Shown here piece by piece: positions 37,956 through 48,550 of a stretch of DNA of 64,000 bases. The notes below the pieces were generated by a model that had not been told where the DNA came from, searched no databases, and saw only the letters and a list, made by a program, of their open reading frames with translations. A program made the translations under genes and the position numbers. How positions within the stretch are numbered: the first letter of the stretch is position 1; every line of letters starts with the position of its first letter. Source of the DNA: Lantana camara (taxonomy: Eukaryota > Streptophyta > Magnoliopsida > Lamiales > Verbenaceae); the NCBI GenBank assembly GCA_037501455.1, contig CM074857.1, positions 103,883,501-103,947,500 of the forward strand, given 5' to 3'.

Positions 37956-38945
37956 TGATGGTGCAGGATTGGGATATCCTAAAAATAACCAATCACTTTA
38001 GAATTTGTGTGAGGAAGGGAAGACCATCATAGGCAGTGAGCCTCAGGAACTGGGTTTCCAAGAGAGCGTGGGTTCTTCCAGCTAGGATAACACCAGGAAA
38101 TACAATGAAGATGCAGTGAGAATGGTGAAATGCAGGGAGCTTGAGGAAGACGAAGATCAGAGAAAATGCCCAGTTTTTGTGTGTGTTCTCTGTGAGGAAG
38201 ATGACTTGGGGAAGTGTGTAGTGAATCCCATATTTATAAGTTAAGGGTGTGGGCAATTTGGTAAAAGCGACCATGTAGCCCCAAACCTGTGTTGCCCTAG
38301 ACACGTGGCATCAGGTGATGGTATGAGAATGACTGCCCTGAAATATACCTTTGTACGGAGGGTAGTGGTGTCAGAGGTTGGTGTACGCACTACCTGTGTG
38401 TCAGTGGCAGTTGCAGAGCAGCAGCATGAGCGCTAGGAGGTTCTAAGACCGCCCTGTGGGCGCTGGGAGGCTTCGAAGCATGTCCCTGGGATGACCCTCC
38501 TCGAGCGGTAGCGACGCTCGACAGGGATGGAGTTGGCGTGGCCAGGAATCGCGACGCTCGGGTTGATCCTCGACTGCTAGGTGGGAGGTACCCTCGAGGA
38601 GCCTTTAGACCCGCTGGGGCGGGCCCAAGTGGGTGACCAAGTGAGCGCTGCGAGGGACTTGAGCGTCAGGACGCCATTGAATGTGTGAGCAAGTAAGGGA
38701 GCAGCCCGAGTGGGTGATATGAGTTGGGTTGGCTTGACCCTGCGAGGCGAAACTACGAGCGTCGGATGGGTCCCCGAAGGATACGCTATGTGTGTTAGTG
38801 GCTAAGCCGATGGGCCGGATCTGCCATCTCGAGCCCATCATCTCGGGCGTCTAAGCCCAAGCCAAGTGTTGTCAATGGATCTGAATGAGCCGTCGTGATC
38901 CAGACACGTGTATGGGTAGGATCCGAGCGTGATTTAGCCCTATCA
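37956..38945 (-). repeat. 5' LTR of the integrase-less gypsy element
   Basis: 990 bp, direct repeat of 31844-32835. Confidence 0.93.
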
Positions 38946-39405
38946 TATATATATAAAGTGAAATTAAATCTAAGTGGACATAATTTTTTCTTTTCAATAT
39001 GCCACGTGGCAAAATTAAATCTAAGTGGCCGTCAGCGTGTCATTCCGGCGGCCACGTGTAAGCTCCAACGTCCAACAAAGAATTTCGGTGGTGAAAAGTC
39101 CTATAATTTCATCAAATCCAAAATTGAAGGATGAAATTCGCCAAATTCCAAAACTACGTCCAGAGATTTCAAATCGGACTAATCGACCGGATGAATCGAA
39201 TATTTTTCCCTTTGTTGAATGAAACTCGAATCCCCAGCATCTTACAGACGTGCAATAACAAGGATGATACTACGAGAGATGATGGTCATAGTGTACTCAA
39301 ATTGAATGAAACTTGAATCCCCCAATTTCTTGTTGATTATATTATATTTCAAACTAAACACTCGGCAATATTTAATTTACAAAGCACAAATCTATGACAA
39401 CATTC
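38946..39405. other. Non-coding spacer
   Basis: No gene. Short repeats of aaattaaatctaagtgg occur at 38961 and 39013. Confidence 0.4.
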
Positions 39406-39707
39406 TTTTTTTTTTTTTGGTTCGACTGAGAGGCAACCAAACAAACCACCTAACTATTCTCCATGGCGAGATCAGCTGGATAGTGGAGCCAAGTTTTCTC
39501 CATCTCCATCATGCGCTGTCCATATTTAGCCAGACTATCCGCAAGGCTGTTGCACTCCCTTCTTCCATGTTGGAGCTTGCCGCAGCTCCAGCCTCCAAGG
39601 ACTGTGCAGCAACACACGACAATGAGTCCCAAGGGGTGGTCTTTAATGTTCCCCTCTTTAACCAACTCCACCACCATTTGCGAGTCACATTCCATGCATG
39701 ACTTCAA
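39406..39707 (-). pseudogene. LINE-derived RNase H fragment with poly(A)
   Basis: On the minus strand the frame reads MECDSQMVVELVKEG, then LGGWSCGKLQHGRRECNSLA and DSLAKYGQRM. This is the C-terminal half of the RNase H-like domain found at the 3' end of plant LINEs (the final Asp lies in NSLADSLA). A run of T at 39408-39418 on the plus strand, beyond the stop, equals a short poly(A) tail on the minus strand. A 5'-truncated LINE insertion explains this. Confidence 0.7.
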
Positions 39708-39811
39708 TTTAAAGTTCTTTTTTCTCTTTTTCAGTTTTGCGTTTTTAATTTAAAGTCCTTATGAAATTATGTTTTAATTGACATGGCTTTCTTTTGCTTA
39801 TGTGGCCCAGA

Positions 39812-40395
39812 CTGTTTTTCCATGCATGACTTCAATCGATTCCAAGCAATCACGTATGGTTTTCCGGTGCAGAATTAGGTTTTCGGTTGAAATTTGACTG
39901 AAATTACGAAATTTTTAGAGTTATTGTCTCTGAAATCGGAAATGTCAAATTAAAGTCCAAAATGAAAATTGGGTATACTACTATCCCAAATTTGCAAGTT
40001 TCCCGATAGGTTGTTTTGCCACGCATGACTTCAACTGGTTTCAGGCGATCACATGGGGTTTTCCGGTGCAGAGTTAGGTTTCCGGTTGAGATTTGGCTGA
40101 AATTGCGAAATTTTTAGAGTTATTGTCTCTGAAATCGAAAATGCCAAATTAATAGTCTAAAAATGCAAATTGAGGTATGTTCTATGATACACGGACACTT
40201 CTAAAAATATCATTTTGCCGTATCGTGTCATGCTGTGTCGTGTCGGACACCGTGTCGGACACTCCTTACGTGGGAAATTCAAGAAAAAATCCGTATCGCC
40301 ATATCCGTGTCGTGTCGTGTCCGTGTCGCCATGTCCGTGTCCGTGCATCATAGGGTATGTTGCTATCCCAAATTTGCAATTTTCCCTAAATTATA
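39812..40395 (+). repeat. Tandem duplication of about 195 bp, second copy split by a MITE
   Basis: Copy 1 (about 39812-40005) and copy 2 (about 40006-40181 plus 40354-40395) share the order catgcatgacttcaa, gttttccggtgcagarttag, gaaatttttagagttattgt, and tatcccaaatttgcaa. Copy 2 is continuous once the element at 40182-40353 is set aside. Confidence 0.75.
40182..40353. mobile_element. 172-bp hAT-type MITE with 8-bp target duplication
   Basis: Ends CTATGATACACGGACAC and its inverted counterpart GTGTCCGTGCATCATAG. Flanked by a perfect 8-bp duplication GGTATGTT (40174-40181 and 40354-40361). The inside is rich in cgtgtc and gtgtcg repeats. No coding. Confidence 0.85.
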
Positions 40396-40779
40396 ACAAT
40401 TAGTTGACTCATGTCATGCATTCAGTTATTTTGAAAATAAAACAATAATTGATTTATCTAATTTTAGTCGTCCTCATTAATCTAGATTTAATTATCTATT
40501 TTCTGCATAAAATTAATTGCTCCACTTTCATGTAATTACACATATCGTGCGCAAGAGCCAAGACTCTTATGTGATCCCAATTCCTAGCTAGTTCAATTGG
40601 ACTTCTTATATATATATATATATATAACGGTAACATTACATGCAAACCATAGACCATAGTTATATATACATGCACATGCATACGCTTGAAACTCAACACA
40701 CATTCAAGAATTCGAATTCAGAAATCAAATATACACTTTCTAGAAACCCAAAAATCAAATATACACTTTACTCTGGAAG
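40396..40779. other. Upstream region of the G-patch-like gene
   Basis: No gene. A TA run at 40609-40625 lies about 155 bp before the ATG and could supply a TATA element; not specific enough to call. Confidence 0.35.
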
Positions 40780-41544
40780 ATGGCAGATGAATCTGAAGAA
40801 AGCTTGTCGTCGTCGATGGGCAGTGAAGTGACCGACTCCGACTCCGACAGCTCCAAGGAGGAGGAATACGGCGGCGGGATTCAGAAACTTGCGGAAAGCA
40901 AAGGGTTCAAGATTCTAGTCAAGATGGGCTGGCAACCTGGTCAGCCTCTCGGCATTAATGGCTCTCACGACAAACAGAAGAAACCTTCGATTGGGCCTGG
41001 TTGGTTGGAAAAACCGGTAACCCACCGGCGGCATGGTTTGGGCTACGGCCGTACTGCTGAAGGTGATATGGAATTTGAGGCCGTCGAAAATCAAGAAAAA
41101 AACAAAATCGACATTTCGGATTGGGAAAAGATGGTGAATAGCCGCGCTGATAAGAGCAGAGAAAAATCAAGAAATAATGGCATAAAAATTTCAAGAATGG
41201 ATGATGAAGAAGAGACGTTGAACAAGGGCACTAATAAGCGCAGAAAAACTTCAAGAATCGTCGATATTTTGAACAAGGGCACTCAAAATTCAAGAATCGA
41301 CAATGCAGAAGAGATGGGCGCTGGCGGAGAAAATTCAACCATCAACGATGAAGAAGAGATGGGCGCTGGTAAGAGCAGAGACAATTCAAGGATCGCCGAT
41401 GAAGAAAGCAGCAGAGACAGAGAAAATAATTCAAGAATCGACAATGCAGAAGAGATGGGCGCTGGCAGAGAAAATGCAACCATCAACGATGTTTTCGGGA
41501 CTTCGCCGGCGCCGGCAGGACAAGGCTTTGATGCTCCCAAGTGA
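40780..41544 (+). CDS. G-patch-like, Asp/Ser/Glu-rich protein with internal repeats
   Basis: A single-exon frame of 254 residues. The acidic Ser-rich start (1-30) is followed by a G-patch-like segment at about 36-95: a KGFKILVKMGWQPGQPLGIN core and a later RRHGLGYG block. G-patch domains (hhxxxGaxxGxGLGxxxxG) bind and activate DEAH-box RNA helicases or bind RNA. This one fits loosely. The C-terminal half is charged and low complexity, with a unit of the type NSRIDNAEEMGAG repeated (about 167-180 and 223-236) and TIND twice. Start choice is the first ATG after an in-frame stop-rich region. No intron needed, no close neighbour on the same strand. A related, longer N-terminus occurs at 61768. 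The product could be a functional small nuclear protein or a recent truncated copy. Confidence 0.6.
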   Translation: MADESEESLSSSMGSEVTDSDSDSSKEEEYGGGIQKLAESKGFKILVKMGWQPGQPLGINGSHDKQKKPSIGPGWLEKPVTHRRHGLGYGRTAEGDMEFEAVENQEKNKIDISDWEKMVNSRADKSREKSRNNGIKISRMDDEEETLNKGTNKRRKTSRIVDILNKGTQNSRIDNAEEMGAGGENSTINDEEEMGAGKSRDNSRIADEESSRDRENNSRIDNAEEMGAGRENATINDVFGTSPAPAGQGFDAPK

Positions 41545-42299
41545 AAGAAGAAAGTGTCTGCCCATTGCTTGGTATGCTAACTCAAAACTACACCACGTAT
41601 AGTCTAACTTACCATTCATTGATGTTTGATGTATTCTCCTTGAAAGCTATTTTTCTCATTGATGTTTGATGTACTATTGTTTGATATTTGATGTACTATT
41701 GTTTGATGTTTGATGGAACTCTAGCTTCTTGTAAGGAATCATTTGAACTCTAGCTTCTTGTAAGGAATCATTTCTGAATGCAACATTTTCTTTTGTCTTA
41801 CTGAAATGATTTTTTTTTTTGTCTTACTGAAATGAAAATTGAGTCCATCATCATCTTCAAAAAGATTACAGTCAATTGCAGCACCAAAGATTAGCTAGCT
41901 AGGTCCAAGTTTGCAGCACCAAAAGATTAGATATATAGCTAGGTCCAAGTTGGTACATACTTCCATTAGCAAAAATTAGCTAGGTCCACCCACCTTGGTA
42001 AAACTTAAAAAAATATATATATATATATATGTGCACTATAAGGGGGAATCAAAAAGACCAAGTTAGCATCACAGTATATGTAAAAGCAGGCTTTCATAAT
42101 TGGAGCAGAATGAGCTCAAATTTGAGTCAAATAAGACAGTGTATAGCTAGTTTGCAAGCATTCCAATAGGAGCTTCCTTTTCTAACTTCAAAACATCTAG
42201 CTGGGAACTCATCTTTCTATAAAGCATTAAATTCTTTTCTACACAATTTATAGGAGCTTCCTCATTTGAGACAGTAGTTATTTAAGTCCCACTATGAGT
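41545..42299. repeat. Tandem short repeats downstream of the G-patch-like gene
   Basis: Several short units follow each other: gatgtttgatgtactattgt (about 41620-41720, several copies), gaactctagcttcttgtaag with aatcattt (41716 and 41745), gtcttactgaaatga (41794 and 41821), and gctaggtccaagttt-type units (about 41880-41990). A TA run lies at 42012-42030. Probably 3' UTR plus spacer. Confidence 0.5.
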
Positions 42300-43640
42300 A
42301 TCAGACCCAAACCGAGTATTATGTTTAAGCATCCGTAGACACAATACTTTTTTTTTTTTTTTTGGTGTGCAGACATCCGTAGCTCCTTCGACAGATGCTC
42401 AAGCATCAATATGAGACTTGTCACCAGCAACAAATATGTGTGAATGACTCCATCGACCTCGATTGAACTGATTCCGGGCTGGCCTTTTTTCCAGCCCACG
42501 GGCCTTCATTTTCCTCTTGACGTTACTCGCCCCTCTCCAATTTCCCATTGCTGCGTAAATATTCACTAGCAGCATGTAATTGAAGTCCCCAATCCCCATT
42601 AGGGTCTAAACGGTATATATAGCTCATCAGCTTTTCGGCTTATTCGACATCTGCTGAGTTTCTACAAGCTGCCAGTAGAGAACTGAGCACCACTTCATTT
42701 GGCTTCATAGGCATGTTTTCTATGACTAGAAGTGCCTCTTTCAATATCCCGGCCCAACTGTATAGATCAACTATGCATCCATAATGTTTGATTCTTGGAG
42801 TAATTTTGTGTACTCTGTTCATGGCTTCAAATAATTTTAACCCCTCGTTTACTAAACCGGCGTGGCTGCGTGCAGTAAGAGCTCCAGTGAAGCTCACACC
42901 ATCAGGCTTAAACCCGTCGGATGGTTCATCCCACTATTATTGAGTTCCAGGAAACCAAGCTTCAGCTAGGCATTTGTTGAACACTTGGCAAGTTAATTCA
43001 ACACAACCGCACCTGCAATACATGTCTATTAATGAATTGTTCACGCGTATGTTATCTACAAACTTGTGCACTAAGACGAAGCGATGCAGCCACAGGTCCA
43101 AACCAAAGGTTCCCAGATTAGCAACTGCAGAGAGAACCGATATAATTGTCACGAAATCGGGCGGCATTCCCAACAATTGCATTACTTGGAACCACTCCAA
43201 AGCTTCCTCATACTTTCCCTTGTTCACGAAACCATCAATCAAGGCGGTCCAAGACACGGCGTCTCTTTCAGGCATTCTATCGAACAGCTTGATCGCTTCT
43301 TCGAACTCACCATTCCTCGTGAACCCGTTGATTATAGTGTTCCAAAAGACCTTATTACTGACACCCATATGCTCAAAACTCAATCTGAACAAACCCATCT
43401 CACCAAATTTCGAATACATATTGATTACAGCCGTTCCCACCATCACATTTCCAGCATCCAACCCCGATTTTCGCGCATACCCATGAATCGAAGGCCCAAG
43501 CAGCAAATGAATTTTTGGGGAGCTATTGAAGAAAAAATGATTTTGCTCTTGAGAACTACTTCTGATGGTTGTTGGGTTCAATGGCGGCGGCGGTTGTGGT
43601 GACGGCGGCGGTCGAGGTGGAGAATTCAGTTGTAGAGTAA
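42300..43640 (-). pseudogene. CLB19-like PPR protein pseudogene
   Basis: Close similarity to the plant PLS-class pentatricopeptide protein CLB19/PDE247, a chloroplast RNA-editing factor. The frame 42937-43581 has IHGYARKSGLDAGNVMVGTA, FWNTIINGFTRNGEFEEAIK, MPERDAVSWTALIDGF and SLIDMYCRCGCVELTCQVF, each a PPR helix pair in the expected order. It then goes out of frame and a segment is missing. A second frame (42640-42897) has TGALTARSHAGLVNEGLKLF and MPMKPNEVVLSSLLAACRN. A third (42399-42599) and a fourth (42278-42499) share the E-motif end KKGQPGISSIEVDG. At least three breaks and no transit peptide at the N-terminus: non-functional. A MULE is inserted 40-60 bp beyond its 5' side. Confidence 0.88.
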
Positions 43641-43689
43641 CATAGGGCGGCTCTTCAAATTACATTTGGCGTTGTTTGGATAGAATTTA

Positions 43690-43904
43690 GGGAAAATATC
43701 ACTTTTGGTCCCCCAGATTAACCCTTTTTTACTTTTGGTCCCATGCATTACAAGATTCTCACTTTTGGTCCCAAACAATACAAAAAGTCTCAGAGTTAGT
43801 CCCGCGTTAACCCTTCCGTCCCTTGACTAACGTTAGACCTTAAACTCCGTCTAATACACGTTAGGGCTGAAATAAAACACGAATTTGGGGCAAAAATTCA
43901 CCAT
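43690..43904 (+). repeat. Left TIR of the MULE
   Basis: 215 bp, inverted copy of 48336-48550. Contains three cacttttggtccc or acttttggtccc motifs. The transposase ATG lies 105 bp inside it, so promoter elements are expected in or next to the TIR. Confidence 0.95.
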
Positions 43905-44008
43905 ATTCTGCAATTGGGTTAAAAATTCCCTCTCTTTCAATTCAAGCAATTGCAACTGAAGTTATAGAGAAACAAGAGCATTGGAACGCGTAGGAGAAGG
44001 TCAGAGGC

Positions 44009-47000
44009 ATGGCGCTACGAGATTCGAGCAAAAACAAGGATCCCCCTCCATATTACCGTAAGTATGCCGATGCTTTTGCCTGGTTTACTGTGGAGAATAT
44101 TCTCTTGGTTGGTCCCAATTTGAGTACTTTGATGTTGTTGCTTTGTGCGTGGCGGTCCCCTCATGTCTGATTTTGTGATGTTGCTTTGTACTGGGTGGTC
44201 CTCCATGTCTGATTTTGTAATGTTGCTTTGTAGTGGGTGGTCCTCCATGTCTGCAATTTTCTAATCTTGGTTTGTTCTTAGTGGCCCACCTTGTCTGCGT
44301 TGTATACTGGTTGTGTGGGTGCATGGTCGGGGGGAATTTTTTATGTTTGCAAATTGAGTGGATATGTGGTCCAGCTTCTTAAATTTCCATTTTTTTATGT
44401 CTCAGATCCGGATGATCCAGCTGTGACTATGGTTATTCATCATGGGGGGAAATTTAGTGATCCAAAAAAAAAACCTAGGTATATTGGTGGAAAGATTGCT
44501 GTTTTTGACCACATTGAACTCAACCGGATGGGGTTTGAATACATGGATAAATTGTGTGAAGAAATTGGTTATACAGGGGGCTTCAAGAGATATTTTAGGT
44601 TAGAGACTCATGGGTTTGTCATTTTTTCTGAAGGGCACCATATTCTTCATGAATGTTTGATGCATGATGTAGATAGAGAGGTTCATATTTACTTGGAAGT
44701 GGCACAAAGTGAGTCATCTTCTTCTGACAGTGAAAACTTTGAAGATAGTGATTATGAAGAGTTAGATGATGATGAGACAGATGACACAAGAGATAAGTTG
44801 TTGTTTAATGATTGTGTTGACAAGGATGCAGAATGGGGGGGTCATAAAGCAACTGAAATAAATGAAAATGAGCTTAACCTGTCTGATCAGAGTGGTGATG
44901 AGAGCATGGGTCCCTTATCTGATTCTTCTAACTTTGACAGTAGCAAGGATTCTGATGATGAAAATGGTGGTAAGTCTAGTGTATTTAGTGTTGCAGACAC
45001 ATATGATCCCATATTTAAGTTAGAAATGGAGTTTGCAAACAAACATGAGTTCAAAGATGCAGTATATTCACATGCAATTAAGAGTAGAAGGTCAGTTAGG
45101 ATTGCAAAAAATGATAAGAGAAGGATATATGCAAAATGTAGAGAGAAAGGTTGTCTATGGAGGATACATGCTCTTGCAACTGGGGTTAAAGAATGTGTGC
45201 AAATCAGAGAGTATCAACCAAAACACACTTGTGAGGAATCATATCATGTTAAAAACATGACTTCTACTTGGATTGGGAAAAGATTTGAATATAAGTTTAG
45301 GTCAGATGCTACTAGAAAAGTGAAGGGTTTTAGGAGAGATGTTTCTAGACAGATGAACATACATGTTTCCAGAAATCAAGGATATAGAGCTAAGTGGAAG
45401 GCTTTGGAAGCTATTGAAGGTAGTTCTGAAGATCAATATGAACAATTATGGGATTATGCTGAGGAGCTAAGAAATTCTAATCCAGGAAGCACTTGCATTG
45501 TAACTGTTAAGCCTGTAATTGGAAGTGAGAGGCCCATGTTTGACAGGTTTTACATATGTTTTAAAGGACTTAAGGATGGTTTTTTAGCTGGATGTAGACC
45601 AGTAATTGGGTTAGATGGATGTCATTTGAAAGGGCCCCATGGTGGTGTTCTACTAACGGCTGTTGGAATTGATGCTAATAATTGTTCTTTTCCTATTTGT
45701 TGGGCTGTTGTTAGTGTGGAGAACAAGGAAAATTGGGAATGGTTTCTTAGTTTGTTGAAATCAGACCTGGAAATTGAACTTCCCCATGAATGGACATTTA
45801 TGTCTGATAAACAAAAAGGTCTTGTTCCAGCCTTTGAAACAGTTCTTCCCACAAGTCAGAACAGGTTTTGTGCAAGACATCTGTTATCTAACATGCAAAG
45901 CAATGGTGGTTTCAAGGGGTTACCATACAAGAAGGCCTTCTGGAAGTTAGCAAGAGCAGGAACTGTACCTGAATTTGAGGCAAGGTGGCTCAAATTAAAG
46001 GAGTTAGATGAGAAAGCAACTGAATGGCTCAATGACAAACATCCAAGCCAATGGAGCAGGTCACATTTCTCTACTTTTCCTAAATGTGACCTTCTCTTAA
46101 ATAACTTGTGTGAGTCATTTAATGCTCAAATACTTGAGGCCAGAGAAAAACAGATACTTAGTATGTTAGAGAAGATTAGGGAAGATGTTATGGAAAGACT
46201 TCAAACAAATAGAGAAAGAGCAAGAAAATGGAGAGGCAAAGTTTGTCCTAGGATCATGAAAATTCTCAGGTATGAGAGTTCTAAAACTGGCACATGTAGA
46301 GCACTAAAATCCACTGATATGCACTATGAAATTGCCTGTTTTGATGGGACAAGATGTGTGGTTGATCTTGAAAACCGTAGTTGCTCTTGTAGAAAATGGG
46401 ATATATCAGGCATACCATGTAAACATGCAGTAAGTGCAATTAATTGTCAAAAACTGAATCCAATTGAGTTTGTTGATGAGGTTTATTGGGTAGAGACATA
46501 CTTACAAGCTTATGAGCATTGCATACTGCCTGTGAATGGGTGTGAGAAGTGGAAAAAGACAGGTTGTATTCCTCCAGTTCCACCCAACAATGGTAGGGGC
46601 CCTGGCAGACCACAAAAGGCAAGGAGGCTTGAAATTGGTGAGAAGGCCAGAAAAACTAAAAGAAAAGTTCCAGGAAGACATGAAGGAATAAAGCTGAAAA
46701 AGAGATCAACCGAATACAAATGCAAGTATTGTGGGGAATCTGGTCACAACAAGAAGGGGTGCAGTAGAAGAAAGGAAAATGAGGCTGCTAGAAATGATCA
46801 ACATATGGAAGTTGGTGAAGACTTGGGTGGTGGAGCAGATTGGGGTGATGGAGCAGATTGGGAGCAGATTAGTCAGGTTGTCAGCAACATAGAAGCTACA
46901 CAAGGCAACCAAGCAAGCCAGGAGCAATTAAACCCTAGTTGCACTACTCAGATTCAAGATAACACTCCTCATGAACCATCACATATAGCTGTAAGTAATA

Positions 47001-47587
47001 GTATACCATTAATTGTAAATATCTAAACTTTATAACTGTTTCTCAACTGACATTAATTGTTGCTCCTTAGAAGGGAAGAAAAAGAAGGCAACAACAACTT
47101 AAAACAGGAGCCACACAAGTACAAGTCAACCTCCAACCTCAGACAACCAAGTTGACTGTAAGTAACTGCATTGGATTATGGACAATGATTGGTAATATTA
47201 TCAATTGTTTCTCATTTGTTATTTTTAATTATTAAGGCAAGAAAAAGAACCCTACGAAGTGTAAAGAATAACAATGGAAAACAAAGTCTGGGGGAAAGCT
47301 CAACAACTGACAAAGGCAAAGGAAAAATTGCAGCCACACAGTTTCAACCCCCAAGGCCAATCACTGCAGGAAGTGTGAAGTTCAGGAATCCTGTTCCATT
47401 TTCTCCAGATCATCCAAGAGTTCCAGTCTCACTCACAACTCAACCAAACATTCCTTTGAAACACAAAGCAAAAACAATTGACAAAGATGGGAAAAAGTAT
47501 GTGACATGGAACAGCCTAGAGAGTGCACTGAATCAGAGAAAATTGGAAATTGAGAAGAGAAAGGCAGCAGGATCATCAAACCTTTAG
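44009..47587 (+). CDS. MURA-type MULE transposase, four exons
   Basis: Cut-and-paste transposase of the MULE. Inferred exons: 44009-44057, 44406-46990, 47071-47157, 47237-47587; all borders are GT-AG, phases agree, and the sum is 3072 nt (1023 residues). Without the first intron an alternative start at 44291 gives a 911-residue frame for exon 2. Domains: N-terminal PB1-like part (DPAVTMVIHHGGKF, PRYIGGKIAVFDHIELNRMG); acidic linker; MuDR domain with the CREKGCLWR and KHTC zinc ligands; DDE core with D in PVIGLDGCHLKG (about 420), D in FMSDKQKGL (about 484), and E in NLCESFNAQ (about 586); SWIM zinc finger CSCRKWDISGIPCKHA (about 674-690); AT-hook-like GRGPGRPQKAR; CCHC knuckle CKYCGESGHNKKGC (about 790). 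The C-terminal exons add basic, repeat-poor sequence. No catalytic residue is missing. Confidence 0.92.
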
Positions 47588-47920
47588 TGTTTAGTCTATG
47601 TTTAGTAATTTGGTGTTTATTGTATCTATGTTGGATTGAACTTTTGTTGTTGCATCTTTTGTTTTTTGGTGTTGGTGGTTTGAACAATGTACAAATAATG
47701 CTACTTGGTATCTTTTGGGCTGGAATGAATGAAGCAACAACCATTTTGCTTGGAAATTGTGTGTTCAAGTACTACTGCAAAAAAAAGAAATCACACAGAT
47801 GCATAACAGTAGAATTTGCAAACATTATGAAATTACATATAGCCCCAATGGAGCTTACAAAACATTACATTGCATAGCCCTAAAGTAGGCATATTCCATA
47901 CCATGGACCACATTTACAAC

Positions 47921-48274
47921 TTACATAAAGCCCCTGACAGAGCTGGAAATTTTCAGAAGCAACATTATGACAACAAGAGAAACCAAAAACAACATGACAT
48001 AACAACAAATCTTCAGTCTCCAGCGCAGCAGTTCGAGCTCTTCATGCACCTGTCTCAGCTCCGAACGGTAGGAAGATAGCAGTGTTGTAGCTCTCCTATT
48101 CATGGGAGGATCCTTCCACACAAAAAACCCACAACCCCCAACAATGGTAAAGCAATTATAGAACCTTCTCCCATAGTTTATTTCAGTCCAAGAAGTGCGG
48201 AATGCAGCCCTTCGCCCACAAAAGCAGTAGACATCTTCATTAATCCCCGTCGCAGAGCTGTGTGCGGTTGACAT
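47921..48274 (-). CDS. GRF zinc-finger membrane protein encoded by the MULE
   Basis: A second gene of the MULE, convergent with the transposase. The preferred start is the ATG at 48274 (117 residues: MSTAHSSATGINEDVYCFCG); the frame is open to an ATG at 48355, but that lies inside the TIR. The GRF-type zinc finger is at about 16-55 (YCFCGRRAAFRTSWTEINYG, RRFYNCF, CGFFVWKDPP), with Cys-x-Cys and later Cys spaced as in the family. A heptad-like segment (SSYRSELRQVHEELELLRWR) follows, then a hydrophobic C-terminal helix (ICCYVMLFLVSLVVIMLLL). GRF fingers bind single-stranded nucleic acid in proteins such as APE2 and TOP3A. Small plant proteins with GRF plus coiled coil plus membrane segment are common. 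A role in transposition is not proven: it could be an accessory factor like mudrB of maize MuDR, or a captured host gene. There is no intron and no frame damage. Confidence 0.8.
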   Translation of the reverse strand: MSTAHSSATGINEDVYCFCGRRAAFRTSWTEINYGRRFYNCFTIVGGCGFFVWKDPPMNRRATTLLSSYRSELRQVHEELELLRWRLKICCYVMLFLVSLVVIMLLLKISSSVRGFM

Positions 48275-48335
48275 CTCCACTCCTTTCTTCTCCGCAATTG
48301 AAAAGGGATGAGAGAATTGCTTGAGGCAGATGAAA

Positions 48336-48550
48336 ATGGTGAATTTTTGCCCCAAATTCGTGTTTTATTTCAGCCCTAACGTGTATTAGACGGAGTTTAA
48401 GGTCTAACGTTAGTCAAGGGACGGAAGGGTTAACGCGGGACTAACTCTGAGACTTTTTGTATTGTTTGGGACCAAAAGTGAGAATCTTGTAATGCATGGG
48501 ACCAAAAGTAAAAAAGGGTTAATCTGTGGGACCAAAAGTGATATTTTCCC
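48336..48550 (-). repeat. Right TIR of the MULE
   Basis: 215 bp, inverted copy of 43690-43904 with one mismatch. The GRF gene starts 62 bp inside it. Confidence 0.95.

Larger units (their letters stand above)
31844..38945 (-). mobile_element. Tat-type Ty3/gypsy retrotransposon lacking integrase, minus strand
   Basis: The LTRs are 31844-32835 (992 bp) and 37956-38945 (990 bp), TG/CA-ended, and differ at about 28 positions in the first 490 bp (5-6 percent), so it is older than the 13.8-27.4 kb element. Five bases on both sides read TATAT, but the site is a TA repeat, so the duplication is not strong proof. On the minus strand the order is PBS, gag, protease, RT, RNase H and then straight into the polypurine tract. 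There is no integrase and no antisense gene, so mobility would need an integrase from another element. Confidence 0.92.

Noticed and set aside
42974..43602. Plus-strand frames of 170 and 172 residues
   Set aside because: Shadows of the PPR pseudogene on the other strand.
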